A stretch of DNA of 5,411 nt from Planctomycetota bacterium (GTDB lineage Bacteria > Planctomycetota > MHYJ01 > JACQXL01 > JAVHLO01). The notes under the pieces are model-generated. The model worked only from the letters and a program-made list of their open reading frames with translations, was not told where the DNA came from and made no database searches. The stretch covers positions 1-5,411 of the forward strand of contig JAVHLO010000145.1 in the NCBI GenBank assembly GCA_031082105.1, in the 5' to 3' direction. Below are positions 1 through 5,099 of the stretch, piece after piece (the first letter of the stretch is position 1; the number at the start of each line of letters is the position of its first letter). A program made the translations under genes and the position numbers.

Positions 1-840
1 GACCGCGACTTCGTCGTGAAACACCACTTCCGCCGCCAGACCCAACTCCCGCGCGAGGCTCAGGTATCTCTCGCGCATCGCGCCTCCGCCGAGTATGTGA
101 AATTCCACGCCGCCGACGCCCTTCGCGCGCAGTCCGGCGATCGCGCGGATGACCGGCTCCAGATCGTAGAGCTCGCTCAGCATCCCGTGATATGCCAGCC
201 GGAGCGCTCCGGTATCGCCCTGCGCCTTGCGCGTCTCCGCACGAGTACCGCCGAAGATCCGGTCATCCGCGCTGTTCATCACGACGGTCACCTTCCGGGC
301 CGGCGTCCCACGGCGCTGCAGGATGTCCCTGATCGGGTCGCTCACGGTCAGCACCGCCGACGCGAACCGGGTGCTGATCCGCTCCAGAAACTCGAGGGCC
401 ATGACCAGCGGATGCCTTGCGCCCAGGCCGAACTTCGCCGCAAAGAACTCCGGCATCACCTCGTGCATGTCGAGCACGACCGGCGCGCCGAGGATGCGCG
501 GCAGGATCGTCGAGAAGACGAGGAAGTCGGGGATGGTATGAGTCTGATAGAGCCGGTACCCGCGCGCCGCGAAGAGGAGCGCGACACACGCGCATGCCAT
601 GACGAAGAACGCCGCGTATTCGAGCGCATAGACTATCGCGCCGCTGCGGCGATGGCGCCGCACCGGCAGACGATGTATCCCCACTCCGTTCACCTTGTCA
701 CGCCACCGCTCGCCCTCGTCGCGCAGGCATATCACGTCCACCTCGTACCCTTCGGCGACGAGCGCTTCCGCTTCCCGCCGGACACGCGGATCGCGGGGAT
801 AGTACGAGTGCGTGACCATCAGCGCTTTTTTTCGAACCAT
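1..840 (-). CDS. Glycosyltransferase family 4-type protein, N-terminal part (C-terminus beyond left edge)
   Basis: Translating the minus strand from the ATG at 840-838 gives 280 codons with no stop, and the frame continues past base 1. The start MVRKKALMVTHSYYPRDPRV, followed by RREAEALVAEGYEVDVICL, is the typical nucleotide-sugar transferase GT-B opening, with a Rossmann beta strand and then a helix. Residues 69-92 are hydrophobic (YALEYAAFFVMACACVALLF) and probably touch the membrane. DMHEVMPEFF lies at 124-133, the linker strand VTVVMNSADDRIF at 184-196, and the start of the C-terminal domain (RLAYHGMLSELYDLEPVIRA) at 214-233. The catalytic EX7E region would lie outside the window. Family members are usually 370-420 residues, so about a quarter to a third is missing. 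The predicted role is transfer of a sugar from an activated donor to a lipid-linked or surface glycan on the cytoplasmic side; the substrate cannot be told. No Shine-Dalgarno precedes the ATG. An alternative ATG is codon 8 (819), after a run of seven A. The gene has its own promoter and is probably not part of the B12 operon. Confidence 0.88.
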   Translation of the reverse strand, partial: MVRKKALMVTHSYYPRDPRVRREAEALVAEGYEVDVICLRDEGERWRDKVNGVGIHRLPVRRHRRSGAIVYALEYAAFFVMACACVALLFAARGYRLYQTHTIPDFLVFSTILPRILGAPVVLDMHEVMPEFFAAKFGLGARHPLVMALEFLERISTRFASAVLTVSDPIRDILQRRGTPARKVTVVMNSADDRIFGGTRAETRKAQGDTGALRLAYHGMLSELYDLEPVIRAIAGLRAKGVGGVEFHILGGGAMRERYLSLARELGLAAEVVFHDEVAV

Positions 841-848
841 GGCGCCCG

Positions 849-877
849 ATTCTACACGACACTTTGTCAAATGTCAA
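849..877 (-). promoter_or_regulatory. Sigma70-type promoter for the glycosyltransferase gene
   Basis: Read on the minus strand, TTGACA (877-872) is followed after exactly 17 bases by TAGAAT (854-849). That is a perfect -35 box and a -10 box with one mismatch, at optimal spacing. Transcription would start at about 844-840, right at the ATG at 840, so the leader would be only a few bases or none. TTTGACA is repeated directly in tandem (878-872 and 871-865). The second copy is only 10 bases from the -10 box, so it cannot serve as a -35 for it, but it could be part of an operator. The match is by eye and there is no experimental support. Confidence 0.62.
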
Positions 878-924
878 ACGTTGGGAGGCGCCCGGAGGCA
901 GTCGAGACTCTACTGTGCGGCGGC

Positions 925-951
925 AAGCGAAGCGCGACACCGCTTCGGCTT
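925..951. other. Short inverted repeat between btuD and the glycosyltransferase promoter
   Basis: CGAAGCG (928-934) and CGCTTCG (941-947) are perfect reverse complements around a 6-base loop. With one bulged base the stem extends by three more pairs to 925-951. No T-tract follows on the minus strand, so it does not look like a classical terminator. It could be a secondary barrier to read-through from btuD, an operator for the promoter at 849-877, or chance in GC-rich DNA. Confidence 0.3.
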
Positions 952-973
952 TCGCATCGCGCGTCTGCCACGG

Positions 974-1010
974 AAGAAAAGGCGCCGTCGCCGCTCCGCT
1001 CTGCCGGCGC
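974..1010 (-). terminator. Possible intrinsic terminator after btuD
   Basis: On the minus strand GCGCCG (1010-1005) can pair with CGGCGC (987-982) around a 17-base loop. After one C this is followed by TTTTCTT (980-974). It starts 18 bases past the btuD stop codon, where an operon terminator is expected. The stem is short, the loop long and the T-tract interrupted by one C, so termination may be partial. Confidence 0.45.
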
Positions 1011-1028
1011 ACTCCATAGCGCAGCCGC

Positions 1029-1835
1029 CTACGCCGGAGCACGGGGCGTCCAGCGATCCTTCGGGACTAGAAAGACGTGCGGCCTTCCGGTGACGGGCTC
1101 TTCACGAACGACAACCACTGTCTTGTACACGGCCTCGATGTTCTGGTAGGTCAGCACCTCATGCGGAGTCCCGGCAGCGCGGATCCGTCCCTCGCTGAGG
1201 AGAACGACACGGTCGCAGTACATCGACGCGAGGTTCAGGTCGTGCAGGACCGCAACCACGGTCATCTCGCGCTCGCGGTTCAGCTTTCGAAAGATGTCAA
1301 GCGCCGAGACCTGGTGTCCTATGTCGAGGTGCGTCGTCGGTTCATCGAGAAGGAACAGCCCGGCCTCCTGAGCGAGCGCCATGGCTATGAACACCCGCTG
1401 GCGCTCGCCGAGGCTCAGCTCCCTGACGGGCCTATCGGCGAGATGCTTCACATCCACCAGGTCCAGTGCGCGGGCGACAACCTCCGCGTCGTGCGCGTTC
1501 CGCCGCCCTGCGAGCGTCAGGTGCGGTGTGCGGCCCATCATGGCCACCTCTTCCACGGAGAACGCCAGGTCCATCTGGACCTCCTGCGAGACGACCGCGA
1601 TCCTGCGCGCGAGCTCGCGGGAGCTCAGGGCGCGGACATCGGTCCCATTAACGAGCACCCGGCCGCGCGTACACGGGATGATCCCCGTCGCCGCGCGCAG
1701 GAGCGTGGTCTTTCCGCACCCGTTCGGGCCAACGAGCCCGACGAACTCGCCCGCGGACACCGCAAGCGAGACATCGCGGAGCACCTCGCTGCGTCCGTAG
1801 CCGCAGGTCACAGATTCGAGAACGATCGCATCCAT
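1029..1835 (-). CDS. btuD: Cobalamin/iron-siderophore-type ABC transporter ATP-binding protein (BtuD/FecE family)
   Basis: With the start at 1835 the protein has 268 residues, the usual length for the family. It powers import of corrinoid through the adjacent BtuC-like permease by ATP hydrolysis on the cytoplasmic face. Walker A GPNGCGKTT is at residues 36-44, the Q-loop glutamine at Q84 (VVSQE), the signature LSLGERQ at 140-146, Walker B with the catalytic glutamate FLLDEPTTHLD at 161-171, and the switch histidine H198 (LHDLN). The signature has Leu in place of the usual first Gly (LSGGE). The C-terminal tail with VTGRPHVF fits the FecE/BtuD/HmuV group. The frame is open up to an ATG at 1913, but that extension (MRSHARTHARSS...) is coded by a low-complexity ACGC-rich tract and does not look like protein, so MDAIVLESVTCGYG was chosen. 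A TTG at 1856 is another option, and no clear Shine-Dalgarno precedes 1835. Context with BtuF, BtuC and CobS argues for corrinoid rather than iron chelate as substrate. Confidence 0.9.
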   Translation of the reverse strand: MDAIVLESVTCGYGRSEVLRDVSLAVSAGEFVGLVGPNGCGKTTLLRAATGIIPCTRGRVLVNGTDVRALSSRELARRIAVVSQEVQMDLAFSVEEVAMMGRTPHLTLAGRRNAHDAEVVARALDLVDVKHLADRPVRELSLGERQRVFIAMALAQEAGLFLLDEPTTHLDIGHQVSALDIFRKLNREREMTVVAVLHDLNLASMYCDRVVLLSEGRIRAAGTPHEVLTYQNIEAVYKTVVVVREEPVTGRPHVFLVPKDRWTPRAPA

Positions 1836-1883
1836 GGAATCGCCGGGGGCAGTCAAGCCTGCCGAGAATCGAGCCTGGGAAGA

Positions 1884-1961
1884 ACGTGCGTGCGTACGCG
1901 CGTGCGAGCGCATTTGCGTATGTTCGCCCTAGATCTCTCACTCATCTGCACACGCACGCAC
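1884..1961. repeat. Alternating purine-pyrimidine tracts with a 10-base inverted repeat in the btuC-btuD gap
   Basis: The 134-base gap between the permease and ATPase genes (1836-1969) contains no gene I can support. Bases 1884-1906 alternate purine and pyrimidine without a break for 23 bases (CGTGCGTGCGT...CGCGCGTGCG), and 1947-1961 do so for 15 bases. GTGCGTGCGT (1886-1895) and ACGCACGCAC (1952-1961) are exact reverse complements. Such sequences are prone to Z-DNA and to hairpins in RNA. They are also low in complexity, so the pairing may be a by-product of composition. The spacing is large for genes that work as one transporter. Confidence 0.5.
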
Positions 1962-1969
1962 TCACGCTT

Positions 1970-2938
1970 TCAAAGAGGACGCCTGCGCCGCCGCAGCAGG
2001 ACGAGGAAGAACGGGCCGCCGACCACCGCCGTCACCACGCCAATCGGTATTTCCGTGGCCAGCAGCGAACGCGCGAACGCATCGGCCACGACAAGAAATA
2101 CCGCGCCGGCCAGCGCGGAGGCCGGCAACAGCCTGCGATGATCCGGGCCGACGATCATCCTCATCGTGTGCGGAACTATCAGGCCGACGAAGCCGATCAG
2201 CCCGCACGCGGCGACTATCGCGCCGGTGACCAGCGAGCCGAGCACGAAGAAGAGCTTCTTCGTGCGCTCGACACGGATCCCGAGATGCGCCGCCGGTTCT
2301 TCCCCCAGCGCAAGGACATTCAATACCCATCCCAGCAGCACCGCGACCGACGTTGCACAGGCGACGATAATACAGACGGCCAGCAGGAGACTGCTGTCAA
2401 GTATCTCCAGGTTGCCCATCATCCACCAGACGACATTGTGCAGCCTGTCCGTGGGCTGGTCCTTCCAGGGATAGGAGACCAGGAACATGAGGATGCTGTT
2501 GAGAATCGTGCCGACCACGATGCCGGCAAGGAGAAGAGTGTGGACCGGCATGGCGCGCCCAACGCTTCCGAGCGCGTACACGATCACGACGGCCAACAGC
2601 GCGCCCACGAATGCCATGGCGGGGAGCGTCCAGCTTCCGTATGCGGCCGCGCCCAGGAGAATCGCCACCGTCGCCCCCAATCCGGCGCCCGAGGACACGC
2701 CCAGTACGTAGGGCTCGGCAAGCGGGTTCCGCAGGATGCCCTGGAACAGCACACCGGCCACGGACAGGCCCGCACCCGCAGCGACCGCAAGCAGGATGCG
2801 CGCCATCCTCAGTCGGATGATGCTCGAATCCATGAAGTCACGCAGCGGCACGTCCACGGCGCCGACGAAGACCGCCAGCACGCAGACGCACGCCAGCAGG
2901 CCGCCGAGCAGCAGATACGTGACCGAATTCTTGCTCAT
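1970..2938 (-). CDS. btuC: Cobalamin/iron-siderophore-type ABC transporter permease (BtuC/FecCD family)
   Basis: This is a 322-residue, strongly hydrophobic inner-membrane protein of normal length for FecCD permeases, which have about ten helices and work as a dimer. Family motifs are in order: RNPLAEPYVLGVSSGAGLGA at 70-89, LLLAGIVVGT at 135-144, WWMMGNLE at 171-178, the cytoplasmic coupling loop LGEEPAAHLGI at 211-221 that contacts the ATPase, GLIGFVGLIVPHTMRMIVG at 246-264, and EIPIGVVTAVVGGPFF at 296-311. It ends in a basic RRRRRPL tail. Only a weak ribosome site (AGG about 9 bases before the ATG) is visible. It would form the translocation path for corrinoid delivered by the BtuF-like protein. 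The gene is separated from btuF by a repeat element instead of the tight spacing usual for such operons. Iron-chelate transport cannot be excluded from this protein alone. Confidence 0.93.
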   Translation of the reverse strand: MSKNSVTYLLLGGLLACVCVLAVFVGAVDVPLRDFMDSSIIRLRMARILLAVAAGAGLSVAGVLFQGILRNPLAEPYVLGVSSGAGLGATVAILLGAAAYGSWTLPAMAFVGALLAVVIVYALGSVGRAMPVHTLLLAGIVVGTILNSILMFLVSYPWKDQPTDRLHNVVWWMMGNLEILDSSLLLAVCIIVACATSVAVLLGWVLNVLALGEEPAAHLGIRVERTKKLFFVLGSLVTGAIVAACGLIGFVGLIVPHTMRMIVGPDHRRLLPASALAGAVFLVVADAFARSLLATEIPIGVVTAVVGGPFFLVLLRRRRRPL

Positions 2939-2976
2939 GACAACAACCTATTCGTAACCGGTCAGCGTTGAACTGC

Positions 2977-3005
2977 AACCACAGATTTCACAGATTCCAC
3001 AGATT
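2977..3005 (+). repeat. Left arm: three tandem CACAGATTN 9-mers
   Basis: After the leading bases AAC the arm consists of CACAGATTT, CACAGATTC and CACAGATT in tandem. It is inverted relative to the arm at 3175-3203, and the two differ only at the two 9-mer junction bases. Similar ATCTGTG/CACAGAT tandem repeats are, to my knowledge, common in intergenic DNA of several environmental bacterial groups. Confidence 0.85.
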
Positions 3006-3007
3006 GG

Positions 3008-3157
3008 GCTCAAAGGAAGGCGTTTCCAGATCAACGACTGCTCACCCAGGTTGATGAGCGGGCGGATGCGCTTCCTAGAGCACTCAAGGTTGTTTGGGAC
3101 TAGTGTTTCGTCAATTGTTGTCAACGCAGACTAGGCTTCAATTTCGACAACGCCCTC
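3008..3157 (-). pseudogene. Degraded C-terminal remnant resembling GxxExxY (PDDEXK_3) protein
   Basis: On the minus strand from 3157 the frame reads EGVVEIEA, then an in-frame TAG (3133-3131), then SALTTIDETLVPNNLECSR, KRIRPLINLGEQ and SLIWKRLPLS. From memory of the GxxExxY family, this matches in order and spacing its C-terminal third: the nuclease strand VIVELKA, then ALTPIHEAQLLTYL, then LLINFG and a closing KRLVL-type end. In VVEIEA the lysine of the usual E-x-K is replaced by Glu. The frame then runs on through the left repeat arm (ICGICEICG) to a TAG at 2950-2948. There is no start codon context, and the N-terminal two thirds are missing. The assignment rests on pattern memory, not a search; the alternative is non-coding element sequence. 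Confidence 0.45.
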
Positions 3158-3174
3158 TTTCCCGCATCATCGAG

Positions 3175-3203
3175 AATCTGTGCAATCTGTGTAATCTGTG
3201 GTT
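3175..3203 (-). repeat. Right arm: three tandem CACAGATTN 9-mers, inverted
   Basis: Read on the minus strand this arm is AAC followed by CACAGATTA, CACAGATTG and CACAGATT, matching the left arm at 27 of 29 positions. It begins 31 bases past the btuF stop codon. The mismatches fall only at the variable ninth base of the repeat unit. Confidence 0.85.
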
Positions 3204-3234
3204 CCACAGTTGCGCGCCAGGTGAACAGGCGCAC

Positions 3235-4161
3235 CTACTCGGAACCACTCGATGAACAAACGCCTTTCAGCCTTTCGGCAACCATCTTCACCGCCGCGAC
3301 CAGGCGCGGGCCGGGGCGAAACAGGTAATCGGGCGGCACATCGCGAACGATCCGTCCGTTCTTGACCGCCGCAATCCCGGACCAGCCTATTCGCTCTCCG
3401 ATGTCATCCCTGTTTACGTGCGCTTCGGTCATGTAGCCCAATATGATGACGTCGGGGTTCCATTCGACTATCTTCTCTGCGCTCACCGGAGCGTAAGGCT
3501 TGTCCAGGTCGCGAGCCACGTTGACCCCGCCCGCAAGACTGATGATATCGTCGATGAACGAGCCCTTTCCCGCCGTCGTCAGCGGCGAGTTCCAGACCTC
3601 TACGAAGACGCGAGGCCGGCTCCCGGGCGGGATACTGTCCGATTCGGCTGACATTCGGTCGAGCTCCGCCTGCATGGATTCGACAAGCCCTTTTGCACCG
3701 TCGTTCTTCCCGGCGATGCGACCGATCTCGAGAATGGCTGCAAGCACCTCGCGCACGTTCCCGATCCGGAGATCTACGAGCTTGATCCCGAACTTGCTCA
3801 GGTAACCGGCATCGATTGCTGGATCCATTCCGTCAGCGATGACATGGGTCGGTCTTGCCGCGAGGAGCGCCTCGGTATTCGGCCTGCCGAAGTTGCCGAT
3901 GGAAGGGAACCGCTTCGCCTCGGGCGGGTAGTCGCAGACGTCGGTCACTCCGACGACCAGATCCTGAGCGCCGATGGCGAAAAGAATCTCCGTCACGCTG
4001 GGCGCAAGCGATGCGATCCGCGGCCGGCCGTCGCGGGGCTGAAGAGTGTCGCGGTCCTTCGGACGGAACGGCCCCCAACCTGCCGACGCGGCGAACCAGA
4101 CCGCAGCGACAAGACACCCCGCCGCAAGCGCGCAGACCAGTGTTTTCCGCGAGTCTCTCAT
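3235..4161 (-). CDS. btuF: Cobalamin-type ABC transporter substrate-binding protein (BtuF-like)
   Basis: The 308-residue protein from the ATG at 4161 is an extracytoplasmic binding protein of the helical-backbone type II class (Peripla_BP_2). Family landmarks are RIASLAPSVTEILFAIGA at 48-65, CDYPPEAKRFPSIGNFGRPN at 76-95, RPTHVIA at 103-109, VEVWNSPLTTAGKGSFIDDI at 187-206, AGGVN at 210-214, WNPDVIILG at 234-242, and VKNGRIV followed by RPGPRLV near the end. It captures corrinoid and passes it to BtuC. The N-terminus has basic residues and a hydrophobic stretch (about 8-29). LAAGC at 12-16 resembles a lipobox but the hydrophobic core before it is very short, so a signal anchor or ordinary signal peptide is equally possible. 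The frame stays open upstream into the peptidase gene, but the 23-base spacing and the signal sequence favour 4161. The ribosome site is weak (TTCGAG). Iron-chelate binding is possible, but the CobS neighbour supports corrinoid. Confidence 0.9.
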   Translation of the reverse strand: MRDSRKTLVCALAAGCLVAAVWFAASAGWGPFRPKDRDTLQPRDGRPRIASLAPSVTEILFAIGAQDLVVGVTDVCDYPPEAKRFPSIGNFGRPNTEALLAARPTHVIADGMDPAIDAGYLSKFGIKLVDLRIGNVREVLAAILEIGRIAGKNDGAKGLVESMQAELDRMSAESDSIPPGSRPRVFVEVWNSPLTTAGKGSFIDDIISLAGGVNVARDLDKPYAPVSAEKIVEWNPDVIILGYMTEAHVNRDDIGERIGWSGIAAVKNGRIVRDVPPDYLFRPGPRLVAAVKMVAERLKGVCSSSGSE

Positions 4162-4184
4162 GCCGGCTCGAAGAGAGGACGGCG

Positions 4185-5084
4185 CTACCTCGTCCACTTC
4201 AACTCCATGACCCACTTCTGAAACTCCTCTTCGACCTTCTCCACGGGCTGGTCGAAGAGCGCCTTGAACGTCCTGAACCCGCTGCGATCCGGTTCCGGTT
4301 TCGGCTCGCCTTCCGCTGCCTCCGCCGGGGACCGCGCGGCTTCTCTGAACTGCTTGTAGAAGGTCTTCAGCAGCTTCTTCTCCTGCATGAACATGCACAG
4401 GTATCTCGCCTCGGCGTAGTGGGCTCTGGATTCCCGGCTGTAGAACTGACGATCCGACATGGCCATCAGGTCCTCGAACCTGACGAAGTTCCCGTCTTTG
4501 ATCGCCTGCTGCAGCCCCGGCAGGCGCCAGTTCACCAGCCCCCTGATCGTGTCGTCGGCGGTCGAGCACTGTTCGAAGAGCGACGCAAGCCCTTCGTTGA
4601 ACCACACCGGCACGTCAGGAAAGTCGGGCTTGATGAAGGCGTGGACCATCTCGTGCACCAGCGTGCCCGTGCCGGTCCCGATGTTCATCACCAGCTTCGT
4701 CCCACCGGCGGTGCAGAAGCCGTAGGGCGTGTCGACCTCGCGGTTCTCGCTCTTCTTAACGTAGCCCCGGTACGATTCGTCGTCCTTCAGGAGATACACC
4801 CTGATCACAGTCTTCAGCTTCTCGGTGAAGAACTCCTTGTACAACGCCTCCATGCAGCGCGAGATCGTCGCCTTATGCGACCGCATCGCGCCGGCGGAGT
4901 CGTCGGTCGCGACAACGAACGGTTCGAGCTTCTCTACGATGAACCCTTCGCCCAGTTCTTCTTTCATCTCCTTGACCACATCGTCGATCTTCTCGAGTTC
5001 GACCGCCGCGCAATCGAGCGCGACAAGCAGCAAGACGAATCCGGTCAGGACAAGGACACTCCCCAAGCGTTTCGCGAACACCAT
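4185..5084 (-). CDS. Secreted gluzincin-like metallopeptidase (Peptidase_MA_2-like)
   Basis: The 299-residue protein begins with a signal peptide (KRLGSVLVLTGFVLLLVAL, with likely cleavage after Ala27), so it probably acts outside the cytoplasmic membrane. The zinc motif HEMVH is at 144-148 inside GTGTLVHEMVHAFI, and the third ligand is probably Glu164 in WFNEGLASLFE at 161-171. This arrangement, HExxH followed about 15 residues later by NEGLA, is that of gluzincin peptidases such as Peptidase_MA-like domains. The C-terminal part is helical and charged, with a Pro/Glu-rich linker (about 254-267) before a last helical segment (FKALFDQPVEKVEEEFQKWV). The start is fixed by a strong Shine-Dalgarno six bases upstream, which overlaps the cobS stop. 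The gene sits between cobS and btuF and looks co-transcribed and translationally coupled. I know of no established role for such a peptidase in corrinoid uptake. Its substrate is unknown; it could equally be a passenger gene. Confidence 0.8.
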   Translation of the reverse strand: MVFAKRLGSVLVLTGFVLLLVALDCAAVELEKIDDVVKEMKEELGEGFIVEKLEPFVVATDDSAGAMRSHKATISRCMEALYKEFFTEKLKTVIRVYLLKDDESYRGYVKKSENREVDTPYGFCTAGGTKLVMNIGTGTGTLVHEMVHAFIKPDFPDVPVWFNEGLASLFEQCSTADDTIRGLVNWRLPGLQQAIKDGNFVRFEDLMAMSDRQFYSRESRAHYAEARYLCMFMQEKKLLKTFYKQFREAARSPAEAAEGEPKPEPDRSGFRTFKALFDQPVEKVEEEFQKWVMELKWTR

Positions 5085-5090
5085 GTGCGT

Positions 5091-5099
5091 TCCTCCTCA
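5091..5099 (-). promoter_or_regulatory. Shine-Dalgarno of the peptidase gene overlapping the cobS stop codon
   Basis: The minus strand reads TGAGGAGGA (5099-5091), so the cobS stop TGA runs directly into AGGAGGA, six bases before the ATG at 5084. It is the strongest ribosome site in the window. It decides the peptidase start and suggests translational coupling to cobS. Confidence 0.85.

Larger units (their letters stand above)
2971..3209. mobile_element. Inverted-repeat-bounded intergenic element (MITE-like) between btuF and btuC
   Basis: About 240 bases with symmetrical ends fill most of the btuF-btuC gap. The outer ends share AACTG followed a few bases later by AACCACAG, read inward from both sides. 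The 29-base arms at 2977-3005 and 3175-3203 are reverse complements with two mismatches. The interior carries a decayed coding remnant on the minus strand. No transposase is present, and no convincing target-site duplication is seen: a GTTG lies near each end but not cleanly at the borders. It may be a non-autonomous mobile element or a relic of a larger repeat-flanked gene cassette. In the btu transcript the arms could fold into a long stem and lower expression of btuCD relative to btuF. Confidence 0.6.

Noticed and set aside
819..838. Programmed slippage at the seven-A run near the glycosyltransferase start
   Set aside because: The frame is continuous without any shift, and there is no second frame to join; the run may only matter for the choice of start codon.
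16..1149. Long plus-strand open frame over the glycosyltransferase and btuD end
   Set aside because: It is the antisense shadow of GC-rich minus-strand genes; its protein is Arg/His-rich and low in structure, with no recognisable domain, and it crosses a terminator, a promoter and two unrelated genes.
1886..2971. Long plus-strand open frame opposite btuC
   Set aside because: Its composition (very rich in Arg, Gln, Asp and His) is typical of an antisense frame of a hydrophobic membrane protein gene, and btuC on the other strand has clear family motifs.
2977..3203. CRISPR array from the repeated CACAGATT units
   Set aside because: The units are contiguous 9-mers without spacers and the two clusters are inverted, so this is not a CRISPR.
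2939..3234. Cobalamin riboswitch before btuC
   Set aside because: I looked for the B12-box type GCCAGGAGACCTGCC-like core in the minus strand of this gap and saw none; the gap is explained by the repeat element.
3219..3236. Hairpin AGGTG/CACCT at the btuF stop as a terminator
   Set aside because: The stem has only five pairs, overlaps the stop codon and has no T-tract on the minus strand.
4162..4605. N-terminal extension of the BtuF frame upstream of 4161
   Set aside because: It overlaps the peptidase coding region in another frame, looks like shadow sequence, and would place the secretion signal internally.
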